NCBI GenBank assembly: GCA_023055505.1
Contig: JALIRH010000120.1
Span: 186,001 to 250,000, forward strand
Source of the DNA: Callipepla californica brunnescens
Taxonomy: Eukaryota > Chordata > Aves > Galliformes > Odontophoridae
Reading direction: 5' to 3'
DNA length: 64,000 nucleotides
Shown here: positions 49,201 to 58,570 of the stretch, piece by piece
Numbering within the stretch: position 1 is the stretch's first letter
How the letters are laid out: every line of letters begins with the position of its first letter
Made by a program: the position numbers and the translations under genes
Notes under the pieces: model-generated
Told to the model about the DNA's origin: nothing
What the model saw: only the letters and a program-made list of their open reading frames with translations
Databases searched by the model: none

Positions 49201-50691
49201 GTAGCATCAAGTGTATGTAGGGTGAATTTGAGTTTTAGGGTCAAAGTTAAATTGTTAGTTTTAGGGTTAGGGTGAAGGATTGCTTTAGTTCTAGTATTAG
49301 GGTGTTTGGGGTTAGGGTTAGGGTAAGGATTTTGGAGTGGATTAGGTTTAGGGTCAGGTTTGGGGGAGTTTTGGGGTTAGGGTTAGATTTAGGATTAGGG
49401 TTAGCAAAAAAGGTGTTTTAGTTTTAGTTTAGGTTAGTGCTAGGATTAGGTTGAGTGTTCTTGTGAAGTTTAGGTTTAGGGTTAGGTTTAGGTTTAGATT
49501 GAGGTTTAGGGTAAGGAGTAGGGTTAATTTGACTTTTAGGGTCAGAGTAGAGTTAAGTCGTGTTAGGGTTAAGGTTAAGAACAGGATTCAGATTCCAATT
49601 AGGTTTTGGGTTCCTACTAGGGATAGGCCTCAAATTAGTGTTAAGGTTAGGGTTAGGGTTAGGTATAGGGAAAGGGTTAGTGTTAAGGCCAGGGCAAGTG
49701 TATGGTTTAGGGTAAAGATTGGATTTAGGGTTAGGTTTAGATGTAGGTTTGGTTTGATCGTTAGGGTGTGAGAAGGCACCGGCCTTGGATTTCATTTGGA
49801 GATTGGGTAAGGTTTAGGAATAGGAATAACATTGGTGTTTAAAAGATGATTAGTGTTAGTATTAGGGATAGGGTTACGGTTAGAGTTTAGTTAGGGTTGT
49901 TAGTTTTAGAGTGAGGGATAGGGGTATGGTTTGGTCTAGTACTTGGGTTAGGGTTTGGGATAGTCCTAGCATTAGTGTTAGGGTTAGGGTTCCGTTAGGG
50001 TTGTGGTAATCTGATGCTAGGTGTCGGGATTAGGGTTGTGCTTAAATGTGGGTTTGGTTTGAGGGTCAGAGTTAGGGTTAGGGTAGAGTTAGAATTAGGG
50101 TAAGAGTTAGGATTAGGTTTAGGATTAGGATAAAGATTAGGTTAGGATTAGTGTTGGCTTTAGGGTTGTGTCTGGGAGAAGGGTTAGTGTTAGGGATAGA
50201 CTTAGGGTAAGAGTAAGTGTTAGGAATAGGCATAGGTTTTGGGAAAGTTTCAGAGTTTGGACTGGATTTATGATTAGGGTTAGGGACAAAGATTTTTTGA
50301 GATTTGTGATTAGATTTAGGGAGAAAAGTAGGCTGACTTGTGGTGTTAGCAGTAGGTTTAGGTTTAGGTTTAGGTTTAGGATTCCATTTGTATTTCTTGA
50401 TCGAGGTTGGGTTAGTTGGAGTGTAAAGGTCAGAGTAGGGTTAGGCCTTGGGATAGGGTTAAGGTTTGGAATAGGATTAGGATTCAAATGATGTTACGGG
50501 TTGGTGTTAGGGTTAGGGAAAGGTTAGGATCAGGGTTGAGGTCAGGGTTAGGTATAGGAAAAGGGTTAGTGTTAGGGCTAGGGCAATTGGAAGGGTTAGG
50601 CTTAGGCTTAGATATTAGGGTTAGGTTTAGGCGGAGGTTTGGTTCGAGTGTCAGGCTGAGAGAAGGGGTAGGCCTGGGGTTTGGTTTTGGG
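49201..50691 (+). repeat. Degenerate telomere-like repeat, G-rich on + strand
   Basis: Orientation flips at 49,200/49,201. The block resembles the 14-23.7 kb blocks: GGTAATCTGATGCTAGG near 50,007, AGGATTCCATTTGT near 50,378 (compare 23,107), and TGAGAGAAGGGGTAGGCC near 50,657. It is cut by the class II retrovirus remnant. Confidence 0.9.
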
Positions 50692-53488
50692 TTACATCAT
50701 ACAAATCATCCCATACATTAGCTGGGGTGGGAGGTGCAAGGAACAGCCAGCAAAGTGCTGAGTTCATTCCAATCAGAGGACCTGAAGATCGGGTAGCTAC
50801 TATCAAACCGTTTGTGTTGCCAATTCCGATGATATTTATGGGGCCCTGATGTTATGGTTCAGTGGGGAGTCACTATCAAGTCAGATTTTCGGGAGGGGCC
50901 ATTGAGAGGTGCGACGCCCTTAAGCTAATATGGAAAAGAGATACCCCTAGATGGGTGGATCAATGGCCCCTTCCGCTAGAAAAACTTGGCGCCCTCCAAG
51001 ACTTGGTAGCGGAACAATTAGCAAAAGGACATACTGTACCTCCACTAATCCTTGGAACTCACCTGGATTTGTCATTAAGAAACAAACTGGTCAATGGCGC
51101 TTGTTCCATGACCTCAGAAAAATGAATGATGCTCTGGAAAATATGGGAGCCCTTCAACCAGGCCTCCTGTCACCCACTATGATTCCCCGAGACTGGCATT
51201 TGACTGGCACTGATCTTCAAGACTGCTTTTTTAATAGTCCATTACACCCCGAGGATGCCCCTCCATTTGCTTTTTCAGTTCCAAGCATCAACATGCAAGC
51301 CCCGTTGCAGAGATACCAGTGGGTTGTGCTGCCACAAGGAATGAAAAATAGCCCCACCATTTGTCAGTGGTATGTAGCTAAAGTGCTTAGCCCCATTCCA
51401 GACACAATGCCAAATGTTTTATCGTATCATTAGATGGACGACATCTTAGTGGCCGCGCAACATCACGAGATCATGGAGGAAGCAGTAGCCCTCCTTACAA
51501 CTGCTGTTAATTCGGCAGGTTTCTGTATTGCGCCTGAAAAAATGCAGAAAACATCACCATGGAAATATTTAGGCTGGTGCATCAGAGCCCAGACTATCAT
51601 TCCCTAGCCCTTACAAAGACAAACTGATGTGAAAAATTGACACGATGTACAAAAATGGTTGGGATCAATTAACTGGGTCTGAGCGCTCTTGGGTATCTCT
51701 AATGCAGACTTGTATCCTCTTTTGGAACTACTGAAAGGGGATTCTGATTTACACTCTCCCTGCCGTCTTGGCTCTGAAGTGGCTAGTGCCTTGCAAAAAG
51801 TTGCTGCAGCTAGCACTAACAGACAAGCTCATCGGTGTGCCCCGGAGTTACCTTTTTTTCTAATGATCCTCAACCCTGCTCAACAACCTCATGCGCTAAT
51901 TTTTCAGTGGGATTTTCAAAGGCCAGACCCACTATGAATTATTGAATGGATTTTTTTGCCAAACCAGTTGACAAAGACAATCCTGACACAGCATGAGATG
52001 TTTGCTTCCCTGAGAATCAAAGCTAGGCAGCGCTTGCTGATGTTATCAGGGGTAGACTTTTCCTCTAGTTGTTTACCTGTGACAAATGTGTATTTACAAT
52101 GGCTTGATCAGCAAGCAGATGCCTTTAGCATGGCATTGGCAAGCTATACAGGCAGCCTTACTTCCCACGCACCGTCACACAAGCTATTGAACCTCAATGT
52201 TCACTTCACATCCACACCAAAAAGAAGTGATCAGCTGCTGCAGGCCCTTACCAGATTACGGATGGGTCTGGAAGATCACACAAATCAGTTATTTGATGGT
52301 GGGATAATCAACAGAAGCAATGGGATTCGGATATTGAAATTGTTTCTGGTTCTCCACAAATAGTGGAACCAGCTGCTGTTGTCCGAGTTTTTTGGAAATG
52401 GTCCACACCTTTCAATCCTATTACCGACTCAGCTTCTGTTGCAGGAATTGTTCAGCGAGCAGAAGCATCCATATTACGCAATATTTCTCACTCTTCATTG
52501 TTTATTTTGTTCCAGGAACTTTTTTTTTTTTAGACTCCCGCACTCATCCTTATTTTGTAATGCACATCCGCTCACACACATCTTTACCTGGTTTCACGGC
52601 AGAAGGGAATCTCAAGCTGATATGTCCGTGTTTTACCAGACCGAATAGCGCAAGCTAAACTTAGCCACTCCTTCTTTCATCAGAATGCTGGAGGTCTTAA
52701 ACGACAGTCTGGGCTTACCTCCCAACAAGCATCAAACATTACAGCGGTATGTCCCGACTGCCAGAGGCATTCTTTCCCATCAATAGCAGGGGGGGTTAAC
52801 CCCAGAGATCTGCAGAGCCTCCAGCTATGGCAAATGGATGTCACACATTACCCATGGTTTGGTAAGCTGAAATATACACATTCCTCGATTGATACTTTTT
52901 CCGGAGCTTTATTTTCCTCTTGTCATACAGGAGAAAAGGCACGAGATGTTCGCAAGCGTTTGCTGCGTGCTTTTGCTACATTAGGTATCCCTTCCCAATT
53001 AAAAACAGATCATGGTCCTGCATATACCTCTGCTGCGACAAAAGCCTTCCTGGATTCTTGGGGCATTATGCACATCACCGCGATCCCTCATTCCCCTCCA
53101 GGTCAATTGAGCGGTCACACCAATCTTTAAAGCGTCTATTAGCACAACAGAAAGGGGGAATGGGAGCTTCCCCTCCTGAGGAGCGACTACATAAAGCTCT
53201 TGATGTTTTCACTTTTTGAATTCTTCTCTGCTAGATACCAATCCCCCGATAGTCCGACATTTTAGTTCGAATATCACATTGGAAAGAAGAATCAAGGCTC
53301 CGGTGTTGATTCGCCACCCAGAAACAGGTATGATAATGGGGCCATATCCTCTTGTCACATGGGGGAGAGGTTATGCTTGTGTCTCCACAGGAAAAGGCCC
53401 CAGGTGGATTCCTGCGAAGAACGTGAAACCATACCGCGAGGAACAGACTTGGTCGACAACAGATGAAAACACAACCAAGGAAGGATGA
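50692..53488 (+). pseudogene. pol: pro end and pol remnant: RT, RNase H, integrase
   Basis: The frame shifts from protease to RT near 50,880-50,960. RT shows the WPLPLEKL start, a fingers region, motif A (GTDLQDCFF near 51,209) and LPQGM near 51,331. In the catalytic loop the residue before MDD is a TAG stop (51,431-51,433), where class II RTs have Tyr. RNase H ends with a HIRSHTSLPGF block near 52,563. Integrase has zinc-site His residues near 52,664-52,682, PDC near 52,758, a first catalytic Asp in WQMDVTHY near 52,828, and a second in KTDHGPAYTS near 53,003. The Glu-bearing SIERSHQ lies in a different frame near 53,104. The C-terminal domain (GPYPLVTWGRGYACV near 53,339) is open at 53,216-53,488. 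The breaks listed make it inactive. Confidence 0.87.
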
Positions 53489-53527
53489 GACCAGCTACTG
53501 TATGGACTTGACTTCTTGAAATTTCAG

Positions 53528-54648
53528 GACTCTCTACTGGTTTTATTACCCTCCCAAAAACGAATGTGTGGCTTACACTTGCTAATATTACTCATCAGGA
53601 AACACTTTGCTTAGCCACTGCAACTGCACAAAATCCCTTCTCTACCCGCTTGGTGGGCTTTCCCATAGACGAGTGGCCAATCCCTGGTCCCTCACGAGCA
53701 ATCTTTACTGGCACAAATTCGGTAGATAATTGGGATGGATGGGTTCCATATCTTCCGTCTGCCAAATTAGAGCCACAAGAAATAGATTTCTTAGGATCTA
53801 TAAGAATGGACTTCTGCCTGAGATTCCATTCTACTGGAAAAAATAAAACCAAACTATGGGATGTCAGTCCCGTAGACGCAGCCATCAATAACCAAACTCT
53901 GTGGTGTAATTACACCTCACCCAGCCTTTCAAAATCAGTAAATGCTCCTTTACAGTTACCAGATGGAGTTTGCCGTAGTTGCGCTGACCGGGCATGGCCT
54001 GCCATTCCTTCTTACATTAGAGGTGGGCCATGTAGTCTCGGGCGTTTAACCATCCTTACCCGAAATGAGACAACTGTCTTGCAATGGAGAAAGAAATATT
54101 CTCATCACCGTTTTAGGAGAATGACCCACACCTTCAGATCAGATTGTGATGATAACATGAAGTTTTGGAACAGGGAGACCATAGGAGCCGTTTCCTTTTT
54201 CACACCGCAGGTTGCTGTTGCTAAAGCTTTGGCAACACTGAACAAACTGGGTTCTTGCTTAGCAAAACAAGGAAATGCCACTAGTTTAGCTTTAACAGGT
54301 CTTTTACTTGATGCGGACAGTGTCAGACATGCTGCGCCACAAAATTGCGCTGCTACTGATTTCCTACTTCTGGCGCAAGGCCATGGCTGGGAGGATTTCG
54401 AAGGAATGTGCTGCATGAACCTGTCAGAACATTCCGTTTCAATTCAAGCAAGTATCAAGACCATACGGGATGGAGTGAAGAAATTGCAGGAACAGAGGGA
54501 TTGGGACTGGTTGGACAAATTATTCTCGGGATGGGGGTCTCACCGGATGGCTCCACAGTATCTTAAAAATGATGTGCTACATTGCGATGATCGTTGTAAC
54601 GCTTTTGCTGTTACTTCCTTGCATTTTACAATGTGCGCAAAAAGATGA
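53528..54648 (+). pseudogene. env: env remnant (surface and transmembrane subunits), alpharetrovirus-like
   Basis: Env mediates receptor binding and membrane fusion in intact viruses. The frame is open from 53,512 to 54,648, but there is no ATG near the start. A putative splice acceptor (AAATTTCAG, ending 53,527) enters it, as in alpharetroviruses, where env borrows its start from gag. The surface part is short, about 195 residues, against more than 300 in exogenous relatives, and carries N-x-S/T sites. A basic RFRR near 54,107-54,118 fits a furin-type site. A hydrophobic, fusion-peptide-like segment follows near 54,184-54,240. In the transmembrane subunit the CX6CC motif is incomplete: Trp stands at the first Cys position near 54,389, and the CC is at 54,408-54,413. 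The frame ends before the membrane anchor, which is readable only in another frame after about 54,530. So it is truncated and non-functional as it stands. Confidence 0.85.
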
Positions 54649-54680
54649 TTGACAATGCTACAAAGAAAATATTCATAACA

Positions 54681-54694
54681 GAAAGGGGGAGAAG
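54681..54694 (+). promoter_or_regulatory. Polypurine tract
   Basis: GAAAGGGGGAGAAG lies immediately 5' of the LTR TG, the position of the plus-strand primer in retroviral replication. Confidence 0.75.
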
Positions 54695-55061
54695 TGGGTG
54701 ATGGCAAAAGTGGGAGTCAGACGGAACTGTTAGCTAAGCAGGAATCAGGCCATAAACCTTGGACGTAGGCTGTGTAAAGATAAGCTGATAAGCTTGAGAC
54801 AACCATGTCTAAGGAGTGAAAAGAAACAGAAGACAGTAATGGATAGCAATAAGAAACTGTTTGTTTAGATGACTAGGAGTGTTTTATATTCTTGACCTGT
54901 TAACACTGAGGAGTGTAAATTCCCTCAATTAGATCCTTGTAGCTTCCCCCAGTTAGATCCTAACACACACTGCTTCTCTGTCTATCTAAGCTTTGAGTTG
55001 TTGCTTAATAAATGGAACATTAGCTAGCATCAAGCTGGGTTCCTGACCCTTCATTGTAACA
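54695..55061 (+). repeat. 3' LTR of the class II element
   Basis: About 367 bp, beginning TGGGTGATGG after the polypurine tract and ending TTGTAACA. It contains a TATA-like TTTATATT at 54,883-54,890 and AATAAA at 55,007-55,012, in the order U3-R-U5. It abuts a GTGGGTC minisatellite. Confidence 0.8.
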
Positions 55062-55195
55062 GTCTGTGGGTCTCTCTGGGTCCCGCTATGGGTCCCAATA
55101 TGGTTTGCTGTGGGTCACTGTGGGTCCTGCTATGGGTCGCTGTGGGTCTCTATATGCCCCAGGAGATCCCTAAGGGGCTGCAGTTCCCCTCCACG

Positions 55196-55215
55196 CCACC
55201 AGGGGAGGGGGCGCT
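55196..55215 (+). promoter_or_regulatory. CTCF-like motif with insertion
   Basis: CCACCAGGGGAGGGGGCGCT is the CTCF-like core seen at 55,755 with extra GGGGA-type bases in the G run. It is probably weaker than the perfect copy. Confidence 0.35.
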
Positions 55216-55507
55216 CTCACGTGATGTCTCTGTGCCTTCCTATTGCTCTCTGAGGTTTTCTATGGGTCGCTGTGGGTCCCGGCATGGGTTGCTTTGGGTC
55301 AAGCTGTGGGTCACTGTGGGTCGCTGTGGGTCTCGCTGTGGGTCACTGTGGGTTGCTGTGGTTTGCTATGAGTCTCTATGGGTTGCTGTGGGTCGCTGTG
55401 GGTCACGCTATGGGTCCCAATAGGGTTCGCTGTGGGTCGGTGTGGGTCCTGCTATGGGTCTCTACGTGCCCCAGGAGATCCCTAAGGGGCTGCAGTTCCC
55501 CTTCACG

Positions 55508-55521
55508 CCACCAGAGGGAGC
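55508..55521 (+). promoter_or_regulatory. CTCF-like motif
   Basis: CCACCAGAGGGAGC matches the CTCF core consensus (CCASYAGRKGGCRC) except for A instead of C near the end. It has the same orientation and context as the other three. Confidence 0.45.
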
Positions 55522-55754
55522 TCTCACATGATGTCGCTGTGTCTCTACGGCTTCCTATTGCTCTCTGTGTTTTCCTATTGGGCGCTATGTGTCGCTATGG
55601 GTCCCAATATGCTTCGCTGTGGGTTACTGTGGGTCACTGTGGATCGCTATGGGTTGCTATGGATCGCTTTGGTTTGCTGTGGGTCCTGCTATGGGTCTCT
55701 GTGGGTCTCTAAGGTTCCCAATGGATCCCTAAGGGGCTGCAGTTCCCCTCCACG

Positions 55755-55768
55755 CCACCAGGGGGCGC
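55755..55768 (+). promoter_or_regulatory. Perfect CTCF core motif
   Basis: CCACCAGGGGGCGC is a full match to the vertebrate CTCF core consensus. It lies within the repeated long insert of the minisatellite. Binding is inferred from motif only. Confidence 0.65.
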
Positions 55769-56542
55769 TCTCACGTAATGTCGCTGGGTCTCTAGGGCTC
55801 CTTATTGCTATCAGTGGTTTCCTATTGGGCGCTATGGGTCGCTGTGGGTCACTATGCGTCGCTATCGATCTCTGTGGGCTGCTACGTTTTGCTGCGGGTC
55901 TCTATGGGACGCTATGGGTCACTGTGGGTCTTGCTATGTGTATCCATGGGTCGCTATGGGTCGATGTGGATCGCTATAAGTCTCTACATGTTGCTAAGGG
56001 TTGCAATGGGTCGCTGTGGGTCATGCTGTGGGTGTCTGTGGGTCCAGCTATGGGTCATTGTGGGTCGCAGTGAGTCGCTACGGGTCTCTTCGGGACGCTA
56101 TGGGTCACTGTAGGTCCTGCTATGGGTCGCTGTGGGTCGCTTTGGGTCTCTATGGGTCTCAGTGGGTCTCTGTGGGTCACTGTGGGTTGCTATGGGTCGG
56201 TGTGGGTCGCTGTGTGTCGCGGTGGGTCGCTATCGGTCACTATTGGTTGTAATCGGTCTCTGTGGGTTGCTGTGAGTCGCTGTGGGCCCCCCTATAGGTT
56301 GCTGTGGGTCGGCTGGGTCGCTATGGGTTGCTGTGGATGGCTGTGTGTCGCTGTGCCTCTATGAGTCGCTATGGGTTGCAGTGCGTCGCAATGGGTCAAT
56401 GTGGTCTGTTACGGGTCGCTGTGGGTTACGCTGTGGGTCCCAATATGGTTCGCTGTGGGTCAGTGTGGGTCCTGCTATGAGGCGCTGTTGGTCTCTATGT
56501 GCCCCAGGAGATTCCTAAGGAGCTGCAGTTCCCCCTCCACGA

Positions 56543-56555
56543 CACCAGGCGGCGC
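56543..56555 (+). promoter_or_regulatory. CTCF-like motif
   Basis: CACCAGGCGGCGC differs from the perfect copy at 55,755 by one base in the G run and by the base 5' of the core. It has the same orientation and the same surrounding insert. Confidence 0.45.
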
Positions 56556-57010
56556 TCTCACGTGATGTCGCTGTGTCTCTGTGGCTCCCTCTTGCTCCCT
56601 GTGGTTTTCCATGGGTCGCTGTGGATCGCTATGGGTCCCAATGGGTCGCTGTGGTTCCTGGCATGGGTCGCTATGGGTCAAGCTGTGGGTCACTTTGGGT
56701 TGCTGTGGGTGTCTGTGGGTCCAGCTATAGGTCACTGTGGGTCTCAGTGAGTCGCTGTGGGTCTCTATAAGTCGCTGTGGGTAACTATGAGTCTCTATGT
56801 GTTTCTATGGGTCGCTGTGGGTCTCTATGGGTCGCTGTGGGTCGCTGTGTGAGCTATCGGTCTCTGTGGGTTGCTGTGGTTCCCCCTATAGGTTGCTGTG
56901 GGTCGGTTGGGTCGCTGTGGGTCCCGCTATGGGTCGCTGTGAGTCTCTATGGGTCGCTGTGGGTCTCTATGGGTCAGTGTGGGTCACTGTGGGTCAGTGT
57001 GGGTCGCTGT

Positions 57011-57207
57011 GGGTCCCGCAGAAGGCGGTGTGCCCAGAGCGAAGCCACGCCCAGCTATGGGGCGGATGTGGGGCAGCTACGGGGCAGCCATGGGTCACCA
57101 TGGATCTCCATGGGGTCCCTACGGATCTCAATGGGGTCTCCACTGATCTCAGTGGATCTCAATGGGGTGGCTATGGGGCAGCTGTGGGGCAGCAATGGGG
57201 CACTGAC
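57011..57207. other. Short GC-rich spacer
   Basis: Holds a unique-looking stretch at about 57,015-57,055 (GGCGGTGTGCCCAGAGCGAA on the + strand), then ATGGGGCAGC-type simple units. On the minus strand it would be the intron after the candidate exon at 57,208-57,260. A further minus-strand exon near 57,015-57,052 is possible but not supported well enough to list. Confidence 0.4.
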
Positions 57208-57260
57208 CTATTCCCCTCAGAATGCCGCCACTGCATCTCCTCCACCTCCTGCGGGAGCAC
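57208..57260 (-). CDS. Candidate internal exon of a minus-strand gene, product unknown
   Basis: Read on the minus strand, a 53-bp stretch lies between an acceptor (CCCCACAGAG) and a donor (GTCAGTG at 57,207-57,201). The frame reads VLPQEVEEMQWRHSEGN, ending in phase 2. It looks unlike the surrounding minisatellites, with normal codon variety and no repeat. It begins in phase 0, which fits the candidate first exon at 58,049-58,081. A second possible acceptor 2 bp upstream (exon from 57,262) would break that phase. No homologue is recognised, and downstream exons are missing: only minisatellite and a retrovirus lie to the left. It may be a gene fragment carried with its intronic minisatellites. 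Confidence 0.35.
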
Positions 57261-58000
57261 CTCTGTGGGGCAGAACTCTGCCCCACACCTTCACCCCAAA
57301 CATCCACACCACAGCTCAGCCCCACAGCGCTGCCCCACATCCCACACATTTGCCCCACATCTCTGCCCCTCATCCCCTGGCCACACAGCTCAGCCCCACA
57401 TCCCACAGCTCAGCCCCTCATCCCACACCTGGCCCCAGAGCTCAGCCCTGTGGCTCTGCCCCACACATCTGCCCCAAACCCCACACCTGGACCCACAGCT
57501 CAGCCCCACATCCCTCAGCTCTGCACCACAGCTCAGCCCCTCACCCCACACCTGGCCCCAGAGCTCAGCCCTGTGGCTCTGCCCCACACATCTGCCCCAA
57601 ACCCCACACCTGGACCCACAGATCTGCCCCACATCCCACAGCTCTGCCCCACGGCTCAACCCCAATCTGCACATACCTGCCCCACATCCCACAGCTCTGC
57701 CCCACATACCTACCTGCCCCACAGATCAGCCCCACATTCCACAGCTCTGCCCCATGGATCAGCCTCACATCCCGCAGCTCAGCCCCGCATCTGAGCCCCA
57801 CATCTGCTCATACCTGCACCACACCTCCGCCCCCCAACCGCCACAGCTCTGCCCCACAGATCCACCCCACAGCTCAGCCCCGCATCCCACAGCTCTGCCC
57901 CAATCAGTGCACCTGGACCCACAACTCTGCCCCACAGCTCTGCCCCAAGCCTGGACCCCACACCCACGACCCCAGCCCCAAATCCCTGCCCCATAACCCC
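57261..58000 (-). repeat. CCCCACAGCTCTGC-type minisatellite
   Basis: Degenerate units such as CAGCTCAGCCCCACATCCCA and CAGCTCTGCCCCACA. A longer tandem duplication of about 124 bp, containing CCTGGCCCCAGAGCTCAGCC, lies at about 57,412-57,660. Long open frames over it in several phases are products of the repeat. It would be the first intron of the candidate minus-strand gene. Confidence 0.9.
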
Positions 58001-58048
58001 ATAACCTGACCCCGGCCCCATAACCGCCCCTCCCGCCCTGCCACTGAC

Positions 58049-58081
58049 CACGTGCTCTGCTTCCAGCTCCGCTTCCACCAT
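58049..58081 (-). CDS. Candidate first coding exon of a minus-strand gene
   Basis: On the minus strand an ATG at 58,081-58,079 in a reasonable context (GGCGC before, G after) starts an 11-codon frame, MVEAELEAEHV. It ends at a donor GTCAGT (58,048-58,043). Two ETS sites in inverted orientation lie just upstream. This arrangement resembles a housekeeping-type first exon. The phase-0 end matches the candidate exon at 57,208-57,260. The frame is also open upstream as far as 58,141, so an earlier start is possible. The function is unknown; evidence is only the splice sites and promoter-like context. Confidence 0.35.
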
Positions 58082-58087
58082 GCGCCG

Positions 58088-58114
58088 CTTCCGGCCCCAC
58101 GGCACAGCCGGAAG
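58088..58114 (-). promoter_or_regulatory. Paired ETS (GABPA-like) sites
   Basis: CTTCCGG at 58,088-58,094 and CCGGAAG at 58,108-58,114 form an inverted pair in a small CpG-rich patch. They lie 7-33 bp upstream of the candidate minus-strand ATG. Such pairs are common at TATA-less housekeeping promoters. Confidence 0.45.
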
Positions 58115-58117
58115 GGT

Positions 58118-58570
58118 CAGAGGGGAAATTAATGGGGTCACGGGGGGAACAGGTGAATTATGGGGACGGGGGGAAAGTAATGGGGTTGGGCTGATGTGAC
58201 CTCAAACAGCACCGAGGAATCGTCCTGCGGCTGTTCTAGGGCAATTATAGGGTCGGGGGGAATAGGGGAAGTAACAGGGTCAGGAGGTGAAGTAATGGGG
58301 TCACAGGGGGGAATTGATGGGGTTGGGGGGGAAATTATAGGGTCATGGGGGGGAATTATGGGGTCGGGGGAAAATTGTGGGGTCAGGGGGGAACTAATGG
58401 GATTTGGGGCTGACATTTGGGGGAAATAATCGGATTCTGGGGCTGATAATGGAGATTTTGGGGTGGAATTGCAGGATTTTGGTGCTGAGTTTTGGGGTCA
58501 GATATCGACATTATAGGGCTGGGTTATGGGGTCCGTTCGTGCCCTTTTGGGGCCGGGTTCTGTGCTGTGG
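58118..58570 (+). repeat. GGGGTCAGGGGGGAATTATG-type minisatellite
   Basis: Degenerate units of about 18-26 bp built from ATGGGGTC plus a G run plus AATTAT/AAGTAA. It is interrupted at about 58,190-58,250 by non-repeat sequence. The repeat stops near 58,570, where a copy of the 46-kb telomere-like segment begins. Confidence 0.85.

Larger units (their letters stand above)
50692..55061 (+). mobile_element. Class II (alpharetrovirus-like) endogenous retrovirus, 3' half: pro end-pol-env-3' LTR
   Basis: Homology starts abruptly in the C-terminal part of protease (GVGGAR near 50,717) directly against telomere-like DNA, so the 5' LTR, gag and most of pro are missing. RT, RNase H, integrase, env, a polypurine tract and one LTR follow in normal order on the + strand. 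Stops and frameshifts occur in RT, RNase H, integrase and env. The env is of alpharetrovirus type by family knowledge. The LTR's 3' end abuts a minisatellite. Confidence 0.88.
55062..57010 (+). repeat. GTGGGTCGCT minisatellite (10-bp unit) with embedded longer units
   Basis: A degenerate 10-bp unit, GTGGGTCGCT/ATGGGTCGCT, fills almost 2 kb. Because 10 is not a multiple of 3, all three frames stay open for long distances and give spurious Gly/Ser/Leu/Trp/Val proteins. Four times a longer conserved insert interrupts it (about 55,160-55,260, 55,470-55,560, 55,715-55,810 and 56,500-56,600), containing AGGGGCTGCAGTTCCCCT or a close variant followed by a CTCF-like motif. Confidence 0.93.

Noticed and set aside
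50692..55061. Intact endogenous provirus able to produce proteins
   Set aside because: The 5' LTR, gag and most of pro are absent, and RT, integrase and env are each interrupted.
56777..58009. Open frames of about 400 codons on the + strand
   Set aside because: They run across two minisatellites and stay open in more than one frame because the units lack stops. Composition simply mirrors the repeats (Gly-Ser-Leu-Trp-Val, then Pro-His-Ser-Ala).
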